64,000 nucleotides of DNA from Streptomyces sp. LHD-70 (GCF_031157275.1 NZ_JAVIFW010000011.1:124001-188000); one strand, 5' to 3'. Counted from the stretch's first letter, positions 42,859-52,098 are shown. Numbers and translations are program-made. Notes: generated from the letters alone by a model not told the origin.

Positions 42859-43614
42859 TCAGGCACCTCCGGTGAGGGTCACTCCGCCGTCGACCACGAG
42901 GAGTTGACCCGTCATCCAGGCCGCGTCGGCGGAGAGCAGGAAGGCGACGACGCTGCCGATGTCCTCCGGTACGCCGAGCCGCTTCAGCGGGTACGCCGCC
43001 GCGACCTCCTCCTCCCGGCCGTCGTAGAGCGCGGTGGCGAACTTGGTCTTCACCACGGCCGGGGCGACCGCGTTGACGCGGATGTCGGGGCCCAGCTCGA
43101 CCGCCAGCTCCTCGGTGATGTGGGTGAGCATCGCCTTGGAGGCGCCGTAGAAGCCGATGCCGGGTGCGGGGCGGATGCCCGCCACCGACGAGACGTTGAC
43201 GACCGAGCCGCCGTGGTCCTTCATCCAGGCGCCGTGCACCTGCTGCACCCAGGAGAGCGCGGCGAGGCAGTTGACCTCGACGATCTTGCGGGCGGCGGCC
43301 AGGTCGAGGTCGATCATCGGCCCGTGCACCGGGTTGATGCCGGTGTTGTTGACCAGGAGGTCGGCGCTGCCGAAGGTGTCGATGGCGCGCTTGACCACCT
43401 CGGCCTGGTGGCCGGTGTCGTCGGCGTGGCCCGCGACCCCGAGGGCGTGCTCGGGCCCGCCGAGGCTCGCGACCGCCTCGTCGAGCGCCTCCTGCTTGCG
43501 GGCGGTGACGACGACCTTCGCGCCCTCGGCCACCAGCCGCTCGGCGATGGCGAGGCCGATGCCCCGGCTGGCTCCGGTGACGATGGCCGTACGTCCTGCG
43601 AAACGCGTGCTCAT
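42859..43614 (-). CDS. SDR-family oxidoreductase (FabG-like)
   Basis: A 251-residue classical SDR: TAIVTGASRGIGLAIAERLV cofactor loop, NNTG, catalytic SSVAG...YGASK, and tail FLLSADAAWMTGQLLVVDGG. It is probably a 3-hydroxyacyl-CoA dehydrogenase or ketoreductase in the adjacent beta-oxidation-like set. The conserved core starts at MSTRF (43614). A stop-free in-frame extension to an ATG at 43731, with its own GAGGGA site, would add 39 residues of STNGT repeats. Confidence 0.87.
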   Translation of the reverse strand: MSTRFAGRTAIVTGASRGIGLAIAERLVAEGAKVVVTARKQEALDEAVASLGGPEHALGVAGHADDTGHQAEVVKRAIDTFGSADLLVNNTGINPVHGPMIDLDLAAARKIVEVNCLAALSWVQQVHGAWMKDHGGSVVNVSSVAGIRPAPGIGFYGASKAMLTHITEELAVELGPDIRVNAVAPAVVKTKFATALYDGREEEVAAAYPLKRLGVPEDIGSVVAFLLSADAAWMTGQLLVVDGGVTLTGGA

Positions 43615-43649
43615 GGGGTCCTTGCTCGTGGGGTCGGTGGTGGACTGCG

Positions 43650-43731
43650 TACTGGTGCCGTGCGTACTCATGCCGTTCGCACTCGTGCCGTTCGTACTCG
43701 TGCCGTTCGTACTCGTGCCGTTCGTACTCAT
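43650..43731. repeat. 15-bp tandem repeat, possibly coding STNGT
   Basis: Units of 15 bp (TACTCGTGCCGTTCG on the plus strand) occupy 43650-43724, four near-perfect and one degenerate, with a partial unit to 43731. Read from the ATG at 43731 on the minus strand they encode repeating STNGT in the SDR frame. The unit length keeps frame whatever the copy number. Confidence 0.85.
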
Positions 43732-43743
43732 GGTGTGGGTCCC

Positions 43744-44964
43744 TCAGCTCAGCCGCTCGATGACCATGGCCATGCCCTGGCCGCCGCCCACGCACATGGT
43801 CTCCAGACCGAACTGCTTGTCGTGCCACTGCAGCGAGTTGATCAGCGTGCTGGTGATGCGCGCGCCGGTCATGCCGAAGGGGTGGCCGACGGCGATCGCC
43901 CCGCCGTTGACGTTGAGCCGGTCCTCGTCGATGCCCAACTCCCGTGCGGACGGGATGACTTGGGCGGCGAAGGCCTCGTTGATCTCGACCAGGTCGATGT
44001 CGCCGATGCCGAGCCCGGCGCGCTTCAGGGCCTGGCGGCTGGCCTCGACCGGCCCGAGGCCCATGATCTCGGGCGAGAGTCCGGAGACTCCGGTGGAGAC
44101 GATCCGCGCGAGCGGGGTCAGGCCGAGCTCGCGGGCCTTCGTGTCGGACATGACCACCAGGGCCGCGGCACCGTCGTTGAGCGGGCAGCAGTTGCCGGCG
44201 GTCACGGTGCCGTCGGGCCGGAACACCGGCTTCAGGGCGGAGACGGCCTCCAGGGTCACGCCCGCGCGCGGACCGTCGTCCGCGCTGACCACGGTGCCGT
44301 CGGGAAGCGTCACCGGCGTGATGTCGCGGGTCCAGAAGCCGTCCGCGAGGGCCCGCTCGGCGCGGTTCTGGCTGCGCACACCGAAGGCGTCCTGGTCGGC
44401 CCGGGTCACGCCCATGAACTGGGCGACGTTCTCGGCGGTCTGCCCCATCGTGATGTACGCGTCGGGCAGGGCGCCGAAGCTCCGCGGGTCGGCCCACGTC
44501 TGACCGCCCGCGGTGAACTTCTCCGTCCGGGTCTGCGCCTCACCGAACAGCGGGTTCTGCGTGTCCGGAAGGCCGTCCGCGTTGCCCTTGCCGTACCGGC
44601 TGACGGTCTCCACGCCGACGGAGAGGAACACATCGCCCTCGCCCGCCTTGATCGCGTGCAGCGCCATGCGGGTGCTCTGCAGGCTGGACGAGCAGTAGCG
44701 GTTGACGGTGGTGCCGGGCACCCGGTCCATCCCGGCGAGCACGGCGACGATGCGGCCCATGTTGAAGCCGGACTCGCCGCCGGGCTGGCCGCAGCCGAGG
44801 ACGAGGTCGTCGATCTCGGCCGGGTCGAGCGCGGGCACCTGGGCGAGCGCGGCCCGCACCATCTGGACGGCCAGGTCGTCGGGGCGCATGTCCTTGAGTG
44901 AGCCCTTGAACGCCCGGCCGATGGGCGAGCGGGCGGTGGCGACGATCACGGCTTCCGGCATCAT
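43744..44964 (-). CDS. acetyl-CoA acetyltransferase (thiolase)
   Basis: A 406-residue thiolase: IVATARSPIGRAFKGSL at the N-terminus, the acyl-accepting Cys in NRYCSSSLQS, NEAFAAQV, the catalytic His in GGAIAVGHPFGMTGAR, and the second Cys in MCVGGGQGMA. It cleaves 3-ketoacyl-CoA or condenses acyl-CoAs. It is the first gene of an operon with the SDR and HAD genes. The start is ATGATG at 44964/44961 after GAAGGGG. Confidence 0.94.
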   Translation of the reverse strand: MMPEAVIVATARSPIGRAFKGSLKDMRPDDLAVQMVRAALAQVPALDPAEIDDLVLGCGQPGGESGFNMGRIVAVLAGMDRVPGTTVNRYCSSSLQSTRMALHAIKAGEGDVFLSVGVETVSRYGKGNADGLPDTQNPLFGEAQTRTEKFTAGGQTWADPRSFGALPDAYITMGQTAENVAQFMGVTRADQDAFGVRSQNRAERALADGFWTRDITPVTLPDGTVVSADDGPRAGVTLEAVSALKPVFRPDGTVTAGNCCPLNDGAAALVVMSDTKARELGLTPLARIVSTGVSGLSPEIMGLGPVEASRQALKRAGLGIGDIDLVEINEAFAAQVIPSARELGIDEDRLNVNGGAIAVGHPFGMTGARITSTLINSLQWHDKQFGLETMCVGGGQGMAMVIERLS

Positions 44965-44987
44965 GACCCCTTCAGAAGCTTGCCATA

Positions 44988-45003
44988 CTAAGCAGTTGCT
45001 TAG
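44988..45003. promoter_or_regulatory. 16-bp palindromic operator before the thiolase operon
   Basis: CTAAGCA-GT-TGCTTAG is a perfect inverted repeat that overlaps a TAGTAT -10-like box on the minus strand, 24 bp from the thiolase ATG. The shape suits a TetR-family lipid regulator. No such regulator gene is adjacent. The stretch 45062-45125 holds degenerate copies of AGCCGCGTCACACGC. Confidence 0.75.
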
Positions 45004-45128
45004 AGATACGGTCTCACCTTCGCGCAGCGGACGGGCGGCGTCAACGGTCGGCGCCGCCCTGTAAGCCGCGTCACACGCTTCGGCCCGCGCCAAGGCCGCG
45101 GCACACGCTTCAAGCCGCGTCACACGCC

Positions 45129-46832
45129 TCAGCCCGCGTCGACGATCTCCTGGGCCCGCTCGACCAGTTCGACCTTGCGGATCTTCCCGGTGGTCGTCAT
45201 CGGGAACTCACCGACGACCCCCACCTTCGGCACCTTGTACGCGGCCATCGCCGAGCGCGCCCACTCCTCCAGGCCCGCGGCGGTGAGCGTCGCGCCCGGT
45301 TCGAGGCTCACGAAGGCGACCGGCACCTGCCCCTTCTCCGGGTGCCGGCCCGGCACGACGGCCGCCGTGCGGACGCCCGGGTGCCGGGTCAGGAGCAGCT
45401 CGACCTCGGCCGGGAACACACTCATGCCCTTGACCTTGATCATGTCCTTGTCGCGGCCCAGATAGCGCAGACAGCCGTCGTCGCCGATCCGCCCGTTGTC
45501 GCCGGTGTGCAGCCAGCCGTCCCGCAGTTGCGCGGCCGTCGCCTCGGGGTTGCGCCAGTACCCGGTCATCACGGAGGGGCTGCGGACGACGATCTCGCCC
45601 ACCTCGCCGAGCGGCAGCGGCTCGCCGGTCTCGAACGACACCACCGCGATGTCGGTGCCGGGCACGGGCACCCCGCAGAAGACGGGCTCGGCGAGCAGGT
45701 CCCGGTCGTCCTGCGCGAGTCCGTAGGGCGTGGCGTCGAAGGTGTGCGTCTCGGTCATTCCGTACGCGCCTTCGCGGAGCACCGAGTGCGCCCCGGCCGC
45801 GGACTGCCAGCGGTGGCGGACCTCGGGGCTGAGTTTCCGTACGAAGGAGACGGCCATCGGGTCGTTCAGGGCGGAGAGGTCCGCGGCGGGGAACTCGGGC
45901 CGCTCCATCAGCTCCAGGTAGTTCTCGACCGTGCCGACCATGGTGGTGACGCGGTGCCGGGCCAGCAGGTCGAGGGCGGCGGCCGGGTCCCAGCGGGGCA
46001 TGAGGACCGAGGTGCCGCCGAGGACGAGGGGGCTGAGGATGCCGAGGTTCTCGCCCGCGATCCAGAAGACCGGGATGTAGCAGAGCGCGATGAAGTCGCC
46101 GTCGGCGCCGCGGCCCATGGCGCTCGCGCTGGACGCGGTGGTGTAGAGCATGTGCCGCTGGGTGTGCTCGCAGCCCTTGGGCAGCCCGGTGGTGCCGCCG
46201 GTGTAGTTGAGCGCCGCGAGGGCGTCCAGGTCCGTGGGGTGTGCGGGCGCGGGGGCGTGTGCGGTGGCCGCGGACCAGGCGGTGAGGCCGGGGGTGCCTG
46301 CGGGCAGGAGGGGTTCGGTGCCGGTGGCGGCCATCTCGTCCGGTCCGGTCACGAGGATCTCGCGTACGGGGACGCGGTCGAGCACCGTGTCGAGGGGCGG
46401 AAGGAGCCGGTCGAGGGTGATCACGACCTCGGCGCCGCTGTCGGCCAGCTCGTGCGCCAACTCGGCAGCCTGGAACATCGGGTTGACCGGCACGTGCACC
46501 GCGCCGAGCCGCAGGATCGCCATCATCGCGACGAGGAACTGCGGGGTGTTCGGCAGCAGGACGGCCACCCGGTCGCCGGGCCGTACGCCGGTCTCGCTGA
46601 GCCAGCCCGCCACGGCGCCGATGAGCGCGTCGAGCTCCGCGTACGTCGTGGTGCGGCCCTCGAAGACGATCGCGGGGCGGTCCGGCACCGTACGGGCCCA
46701 GTGGGTGACGTGCTCGGGGATGCCGGTCTCGCCGAGCGGGTAGTGCACGGTCGCCGGGATACCGGGCGGGCGGGACGCGTCCTGCCGGGTGCGCAGGTCA
46801 CGCAGGTACTGCTCCAGCTTCTCGCTGTTCAC
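45129..46832 (-). CDS. acyl-CoA ligase (AMP-forming)
   Basis: A 567-residue ANL-superfamily enzyme. The ATP loop is NYTGGTTGLPKGCEHT, followed by YGMTETHT (A5), DGWLHTGDNG (A7) and the catalytic lysine in TTTGKIRKVEL (A10). It activates a carboxylic acid to acyl-AMP and then acyl-CoA. I chose the GTG at 46832 because GGAGGAG sits 6 bp upstream. It lies 37 bp after the carboxylase gene on the same strand, so ligase and carboxylase likely supply and carboxylate the same acyl chain. Confidence 0.92.
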   Translation of the reverse strand: MNSEKLEQYLRDLRTRQDASRPPGIPATVHYPLGETGIPEHVTHWARTVPDRPAIVFEGRTTTYAELDALIGAVAGWLSETGVRPGDRVAVLLPNTPQFLVAMMAILRLGAVHVPVNPMFQAAELAHELADSGAEVVITLDRLLPPLDTVLDRVPVREILVTGPDEMAATGTEPLLPAGTPGLTAWSAATAHAPAPAHPTDLDALAALNYTGGTTGLPKGCEHTQRHMLYTTASSASAMGRGADGDFIALCYIPVFWIAGENLGILSPLVLGGTSVLMPRWDPAAALDLLARHRVTTMVGTVENYLELMERPEFPAADLSALNDPMAVSFVRKLSPEVRHRWQSAAGAHSVLREGAYGMTETHTFDATPYGLAQDDRDLLAEPVFCGVPVPGTDIAVVSFETGEPLPLGEVGEIVVRSPSVMTGYWRNPEATAAQLRDGWLHTGDNGRIGDDGCLRYLGRDKDMIKVKGMSVFPAEVELLLTRHPGVRTAAVVPGRHPEKGQVPVAFVSLEPGATLTAAGLEEWARSAMAAYKVPKVGVVGEFPMTTTGKIRKVELVERAQEIVDAG

Positions 46833-46869
46833 GGCTTGCTCCTCCACAGTCACAGTGACGTGCGTACGC

Positions 46870-49800
46870 TCACCAGGTGTCCACGAACGACCGGCGGCCG
46901 GGCGGTAGTTGACCGGTTGCGGACGGCAGGGTTCCGACGATCCAGGCCCTGGTGTCCGCCGGGTCGATGACGTCGTCCAGCTCGAAGACCGTGGCCGCGT
47001 TGACCGCCTTGCCGCGGTCGTAGTGCTCGGCGACCAGTTCGTCGAAGGCGCGCTGCCGGGCGGCCGGGTCCTCGATCGCCTCCAGCTCCCGCCGGTAGCC
47101 GAGCCGCACCGCGCCCTCCAGGCCCATCGGGCCGACCTCGCCGGTGGGCCAGGCGACCGTGGCGGCCGGGATGCGGAAGCCGCCGCCGACCATGGCCATC
47201 GCGCCGAGCCCGTACGCCTTGCGGAGGACCACCGCCACGACGGGCACCCGCAGGTTGGCGCCGACGACGAAGAGCCGGCTGAAGTGCCGTACGGTCGCGG
47301 TGTGTTCGGCGTCCGGGCCGACCATGAAGCCGGGCGTGTCGCACAGGGACACCACCGGCAGTCCGTGCGCGTCGCAGAGCTGCAGGAACCGGGCGAGCTT
47401 GTCGGCCGATGCCGAGTCGATGGCGCCGCCGAGGTGCGTGGGGTCGTTGGCGATCAGGCCCATCGGGCGGCCCTCGACCCGGACCAGGGCCGTGACGACG
47501 CTGCGGCCGAACGCGGGGCGCAGTTCGAGCACCGAGTCCTCGTCGGCGATCCCGCGCACGGCCGCCCGCACGTCGTAGACCCGCACCCGGTTCTCCGGGA
47601 CGACGTGCCGCAGCGCGCGCTGGTCGGCGTGCGTCCAATGCGCCGCCGGGCCCTGGAAGTACGAGAGGTAGCGGCGGGCCACGTCGACGGCCTCGGCCTC
47701 GTCGTGCACCAGGACGTCGACGACGCCGTTCGGCACCTGCACGGACATCGGGCCGACCTCCTCGGGCCGGTAGCGCCCGAGGCCGCCGCCCTCGATCATC
47801 GCGGGGCCGCCCATGCCGACGTTGGCGTCCTCGGTCGCGATGATGACGTCGCAGCAGCCGAGCAGCGCGGCGTTGCCCGCGAAGCAGCGGCCGGAGGCGA
47901 TGCCGACGGTGGGGACGCTGCCGCTGAGCCGGCCCATGGTCGCGAACGTGGGGACGTCCAGGCCCGAGGCCGTGTTGCTGTCCGTGTCCCCCGGCCGGCC
48001 GCCGCCGCCCTCGGCGAAGAGCACCACAGGAATCCGCTGCCGCTCGGCGAGTTCGAGCAGCCGGTCGGTCTTGTGGTGGTTGACGTATCCCTGCGTCCCG
48101 GCGAGGACCGTGTAGTCGTACGCGAGGACCGCGCAGCGGGCGCCGTCGACCGTGCCGATCCCGGTGACCATGCCGTCGGCGGGGGTGTGCGCGATCAGGT
48201 CGTCGAGGGAGCGGCGACGGCGCTGGGCGGCCACGGCGAGGGAGCCGTACTCGACGAACGAGCCCGCGTCGCACAGGTCGTCGACGTTCTCGCGGGCGGT
48301 GCGGTGCCCGGTGCCGTGGCGGCGGGCGACCGCCTCGGGGCGGTTGGCGTCGAGGGTGACGGCGTGCCTCCGCTCGATCTCCGCGAGGTCCTGGCGGATC
48401 GCGTCGAGGTGCCACTCCTCTGCCACGGCGGCCTGTTCGCTCTGCGTGGAGTCCGGGTCGAGGCGAAGCAGCAGCCCCGACTCGGCCACCGTGTCGCCGA
48501 CGGCTGCCCGCACCTCGCGCACGGTGCCCGCGACGGACGCGGTCACGACGTGCTCCATCTTCATGGACTCCAGGACCACCAACGGCGTTCCCGCGTCGAC
48601 GTGTCGACCTTCCCGTACGGGGACGGAGACGACGGTGGCGACGAAGTCGGCGCGCACCTCGGTGAGGTCGCCCTCCGGGGACGCGGGTTCCTCCGGTGGC
48701 AGCAGGGCGCCCAGGTGGTCGTCCACGAAGCGGGTGGTGGCCTCGCCGGTGCGGAACGCCGGGTGGTTCAGGATCGCGCGCAGCGCGGGGATGTTGGTGC
48801 CGGGGCCCTCGACGCGGAACTCGGCGAGCGTCGCGTCCGTCCGCTCGGCCGCCTGGTCGAGCCCGCCACGGGGCACGGAGACGATCACCTTCGCGAGCAG
48901 CGAGTCGTACCGGCCGTCGGCGACGAGTCCCGCGTGCCCGTGCGTGTCGACGCGTACGCCGGGTCCCGTCGGCACCTCGAAGACCTCGATCCGGCCGGAG
49001 GTGGCCCGCGCGGTGCCGTCCCGCCGCAGGGTCTCCAGGTTGACGCGTGCCTGCACGGCCACCCCGCGCGGGTCCGGGATGTCGGCCTGGGTGAGGCACA
49101 GGTCGTCCAGGGTGCGGCCGAGGGCGACCTCCAACTGGGCGGAGACCAGGTCGACTCCGGTGATCTCCTCGGTCACCGTGTGCTCGACCTGGACCCTCGG
49201 GTTGGCCTCCATGAAGAACCAGCGGCCGGGGTCACGGGAGTCGACGAGGAACTCGAAGGTGCCGAGGCCCCGGTAGCCGACCGCCGCGGCTATCCGGCAG
49301 GCCGCGGCGAGCAGCGGAGCGCGCTCCTCCAGACCGAGCGTCGTGCACGGCGCCACCTCGAGAAGCTTCTGGTGGCGCCGCTGGATCGTGCACTCCCGGT
49401 CCCACAGATGGCTGACCGCACCGCTGCCGTCGCCGAGCACCTGCACCTCGATGTGCCGGGCCGACTCGAGCAGCTCCTCGACGTACAACGCCCCGTCCCC
49501 GAAGGCTCGTTCGGCCTCGGAGCGGCACCGCTCGAACGCCTCCGCCAGCTCCTCGGGACGCCGTACGACGCGCATGCCGCGACCGCCACCGCCCGAGGCC
49601 GCCTTGACCATCACGGCCGCGCCGGGCCCGAGTCCGTCCAGGAACGCGGCCGCCTCGGCGAGCGTGGTGCCTGCCGGGGTGGCCCGGAGCACCGGCACGT
49701 CCTGCGCCTCGGCGAGCGCCCGCGCCCGCGCCTTGTCGCCGAACTCGGCGAGGACCTCGGGAGAGGGGCCGACGAAGGTGAGCCCGGCCTTGCGGCAGAG

Positions 49801-50067
49801 CCGGGCGAACTCGGCGTTCTCGCTGAGGAATCCGTAGCCCGGGTGGACCAGGCCGCAGTCGGCGCGCCGGGCGACGGCGACCAGCTGCTCGGCGTCCAGG
49901 TAGCCGTCGGCGCCGGTCAACTCGTGCGCCTCGTCGGCCAGACGTACGTGCAGCGCGTCCCGGTCGCCCGGTGTGTGCACCGCGACCGGCCGCAGCCCCG
50001 AGGCGCGTGCGGCGCGGACGACTCGGACGGCGATCTCGCCTCGGTTGGCGATCAGAACACTGGTCAC
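46870..50067 (-). CDS. single-chain acyl-CoA carboxylase (BC-BCCP-CT fusion)
   Basis: This 1065-residue protein carries all three activities of a biotin-dependent carboxylase. Residues 1-450 are biotin carboxylase (VLIANRGEIAVRVVRAA, GGGGRGMRVVR, FMEANPRVQVEHTVTEEITGVDLV). The biotin carrier is near 470-540 with LESMKMEHV (biotinylated Lys about 502). Residues 560-1065 form the fused beta-alpha carboxyltransferase (GTGHRTARENVDDLCDAGSFVEYG, LSGSVPTVGIASG, SLCDTPGFMVG). The order matches single-chain long-chain acyl-CoA carboxylases. GTG at 50067 follows GGAG. Confidence 0.93.
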   Translation of the reverse strand: MTSVLIANRGEIAVRVVRAARASGLRPVAVHTPGDRDALHVRLADEAHELTGADGYLDAEQLVAVARRADCGLVHPGYGFLSENAEFARLCRKAGLTFVGPSPEVLAEFGDKARARALAEAQDVPVLRATPAGTTLAEAAAFLDGLGPGAAVMVKAASGGGGRGMRVVRRPEELAEAFERCRSEAERAFGDGALYVEELLESARHIEVQVLGDGSGAVSHLWDRECTIQRRHQKLLEVAPCTTLGLEERAPLLAAACRIAAAVGYRGLGTFEFLVDSRDPGRWFFMEANPRVQVEHTVTEEITGVDLVSAQLEVALGRTLDDLCLTQADIPDPRGVAVQARVNLETLRRDGTARATSGRIEVFEVPTGPGVRVDTHGHAGLVADGRYDSLLAKVIVSVPRGGLDQAAERTDATLAEFRVEGPGTNIPALRAILNHPAFRTGEATTRFVDDHLGALLPPEEPASPEGDLTEVRADFVATVVSVPVREGRHVDAGTPLVVLESMKMEHVVTASVAGTVREVRAAVGDTVAESGLLLRLDPDSTQSEQAAVAEEWHLDAIRQDLAEIERRHAVTLDANRPEAVARRHGTGHRTARENVDDLCDAGSFVEYGSLAVAAQRRRRSLDDLIAHTPADGMVTGIGTVDGARCAVLAYDYTVLAGTQGYVNHHKTDRLLELAERQRIPVVLFAEGGGGRPGDTDSNTASGLDVPTFATMGRLSGSVPTVGIASGRCFAGNAALLGCCDVIIATEDANVGMGGPAMIEGGGLGRYRPEEVGPMSVQVPNGVVDVLVHDEAEAVDVARRYLSYFQGPAAHWTHADQRALRHVVPENRVRVYDVRAAVRGIADEDSVLELRPAFGRSVVTALVRVEGRPMGLIANDPTHLGGAIDSASADKLARFLQLCDAHGLPVVSLCDTPGFMVGPDAEHTATVRHFSRLFVVGANLRVPVVAVVLRKAYGLGAMAMVGGGFRIPAATVAWPTGEVGPMGLEGAVRLGYRRELEAIEDPAARQRAFDELVAEHYDRGKAVNAATVFELDDVIDPADTRAWIVGTLPSATGQLPPGRRSFVDTW

Positions 50068-50160
50068 GATGCGGGTCTCCAGGTGAGGTCCGGGCCAGGC
50101 GGGCGGCCCGCACGGCCCCCGCTGCCCCCTGCCGCCCTCGGGACACATGACCACCGCACA

Positions 50161-50176
50161 TACCGCCCAGTCGGTA
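50161..50176. promoter_or_regulatory. TetR-like operator upstream of the carboxylase
   Basis: TACCG-CCCAGT-CGGTA is an inverted repeat with flanking A and C extending it, about 95 bp above the carboxylase start. It matches the ACCGnnnnnnCGGT layout used by several TetR regulators of acyl-CoA genes. It differs from the site in front of the thiolase. Confidence 0.6.
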
Positions 50177-50253
50177 CGCATGCTGCCTTCCCTTGTCGAA
50201 CAGCGTCAAGGGGTGTGCAGAGGGTCGACCTCACTTGATGTCGACCTCACCCG

Positions 50254-50559
50254 ATGTCGTCGTCGGCCTCGACGGCGCGGAGGTTCGCGTCGGGGGCGGC
50301 CTTCACGTCCAGCCGGCCGAGGCTGGGCGCGCCGGTGTTGGTGACGGCCTGCGCGCACGAGGATCCGGAGGTGTTCTTCCCGGACGGGGCCGCCGGGTCC
50401 GCCGTTCGGGATCTGATCGTGGCGAAGAGCGTGTGCCGGCGCTGTCCGGTGCGGATGGAGTGTCTCGACCGGGCGCTCGACACCGGTCAGCGCACGGGCG
50501 TGTGGGGCGGCACCGCCGAGGAGGAGCGCAAGCGGCTGCGGCGTACGGTCCGAAGGTGA
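50254..50559 (+). CDS. WhiB-like (Wbl) iron-sulfur regulator
   Basis: A 101-residue Wbl protein with four cluster cysteines: C33 in TACAHEDPEVFFP, then C61 and C64 in SVCRRCPVRMEC, and C70. The GVWGGT beta-turn follows (82-87), with a basic tail ERKRLRRTVRR for DNA contact. Wbl proteins bind a 4Fe-4S cluster and partner the principal sigma factor region 4. The N-terminal 30 residues are Ser/Ala-rich and lack the usual Trp before the first Cys. The start could be elsewhere, since the preceding GATGTCGACCTCAC repeat confuses the choice. Confidence 0.85.
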   Translation: MSSSASTARRFASGAAFTSSRPRLGAPVLVTACAHEDPEVFFPDGAAGSAVRDLIVAKSVCRRCPVRMECLDRALDTGQRTGVWGGTAEEERKRLRRTVRR

Positions 50560-50599
50560 TGTGCCCCGGGAGGTGATGGGCCCCATAGGTGACGCATCG

Positions 50600-50968
50600 T
50601 CAGTCGTCCGGGTGGCTGACGATGTTGAGGATGTTGCCGTCCGGTGCGCGGACGAAGAAGCGCCGCAGGCCCCACGGCTCCTCGGTCAGTGGGTGCACGA
50701 TCTCGAGGCCGAGCCGCCTCGCCTCGTCGTAGGCCTCGTCGATGGCCGCGCCGACCTTGACCGAGACGACGGGGTTGCGGGGCGCGGTGGCGTCGCGGGT
50801 GAGGAGCTGGATCTCGGCGCGGCCGTCGGGTGAGCGGTAGCGGGCGACCCAGCCGAGGTTGAATTCCTCGACGCTCAGGCCGAGATAGCCGGTGTAGAAG
50901 CCGCGGGCCGCGGCGATGTCGGGGACGGCCAGGTCCGCGGTGATGCCGGTGACGGTGAGGTGGTCCAT
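50600..50968 (-). CDS. VOC-family (glyoxalase-fold) protein
   Basis: A 122-residue single-domain protein: ADLAVPDIAAARGFYTGYLGL, then AEIQLLTRDATAPRNPVVSVKVG and GLRRFFVRAPDGNILNIVSHPDD. It has the paired beta-alpha-beta-beta-beta modules and the C-terminal metal-ligand region of dioxygenase/fosfomycin-resistance relatives. Substrate unknown. A GGAGGA-like site precedes the ATG at 50968. Confidence 0.88.
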   Translation of the reverse strand: MDHLTVTGITADLAVPDIAAARGFYTGYLGLSVEEFNLGWVARYRSPDGRAEIQLLTRDATAPRNPVVSVKVGAAIDEAYDEARRLGLEIVHPLTEEPWGLRRFFVRAPDGNILNIVSHPDD

Positions 50969-51124
50969 CGTTCCTCCGGGAAGGCGGTACGTGCGGTCGG
51001 CGGCACCCCGGTCCGGGGGCGTCGTGCCGCTCGTAGCCTGCCAGCGGGGAAGGGGGGAACCGCGGAGGCCGGTGCGGTTCGGGGGGGGCGGGTCCACGCG
51101 GACGTACGTGGTGCCGGGAGTTCC

Positions 51125-52066
51125 TCATTCGGCCTTTCTGAACAGCTCCGACAGGCCGTCGCCGGTCTCCGGGCCGAGCCGTCCCGTGGACTCGGGCGCC
51201 AACAGGCCGACACGCACTGCCAGTTCACGCCCGTGCACGTCGACGGCCGCCTCGATCAGCTCGGCCAGCGCGTCCAGGGCGGTGTGCGCGCGGGTGCGGG
51301 CGACGGCCGCGCAGCCCACGGCGACCAGCGCGGCGGGCCACCACCAGCAGGCGAGCAGGGCGTACGCCACCGCCCAGGCGGCGAGGCGGGCGGCGGCGGA
51401 GAAGGAGTCGCCGACGGACTGGAGCTGTCGTACGGCCGGTTCGGGGAGGGTCAGCCACAGGCGGGGCCAGAGCGCGGCGAGGTCCACGCCGTACGCGTCC
51501 GCGACCCGGTCGGCGGTGGTCTGCATGCGGTCGCCGTACCAGGTGGGGCGGGCCGGGCTGCGGAGCGCGACGCGGTCGCGGTGCTCGATGCGGGTCTGGA
51601 GGCGGGCGAGGGCGCGGGCGGAGGGCGAGTCGGGGTGCGGCGACTCGTCCGGGGCGCCGGGGTCGGTGTGCGCGACGGTCTGGCGCAGTGCCTGGTCCAC
51701 CTTCGCGTCCCGCGCCACCCAGCGGCGTCGGCGGCGCTCGGTGAGGGCGCGGGTGAGCGGACCGCGGGGGTGGCGGAGCCAGTGTCGCTCGATGGCGCTG
51801 CCGAGGAACTGTGCGGCGAGCGAGGCCGCGGCCGCCGCGAGCAGGGCGAGGGCCACCAACAGGGCGGCGGTGCCCGGGCGTTCGAGCGCGGGGCGGGCCG
51901 CGAGGTCGTCAAGGGTGGTGCGCAGCAGGTCGAGGTCCCGCCAGTGGCGGTGGCCCAGGGTCGCGCCGAGGGCGGTGGCGGCGAGGAAGAGCGCGCCGGG
52001 CAGGACGAGGAGGTTCAGCCAGCGCTCGGTGAGCTTGCTGCCCAGGGTGGTGAGGAGCGGATTCAT
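51125..52066 (-). CDS. uncharacterised integral membrane protein
   Basis: I do not recognise a family. The 313-residue protein has an N-terminal pair of helices (WLNLLVLPGALFLAATALGATL and TAALLVALALLAAAAASLAAQFLG). A basic soluble stretch rich in Arg (TERRRRRWVARDAK, ARLQTRIEHRDR) follows. A second hairpin (LAAWAVAYALLACWWWPAALVAVGCAAVA) precedes a C-terminal helical tail. It is reached 32 bp after the small 52099-52485 gene on the same strand, and the pair is divergent from the TPR-CHAT gene. Confidence 0.7.
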   Translation of the reverse strand: MNPLLTTLGSKLTERWLNLLVLPGALFLAATALGATLGHRHWRDLDLLRTTLDDLAARPALERPGTAALLVALALLAAAAASLAAQFLGSAIERHWLRHPRGPLTRALTERRRRRWVARDAKVDQALRQTVAHTDPGAPDESPHPDSPSARALARLQTRIEHRDRVALRSPARPTWYGDRMQTTADRVADAYGVDLAALWPRLWLTLPEPAVRQLQSVGDSFSAAARLAAWAVAYALLACWWWPAALVAVGCAAVARTRAHTALDALAELIEAAVDVHGRELAVRVGLLAPESTGRLGPETGDGLSELFRKAE

Positions 52067-52098
52067 GGGTTCGCGGCGCTTTCCGGGAGCGGCGCCGG

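Noticed and set aside
46909..50238. 1109-residue frame antisense to the carboxylase
   Set aside because: It is a shadow of a well-conserved gene and has no recognisable domain.
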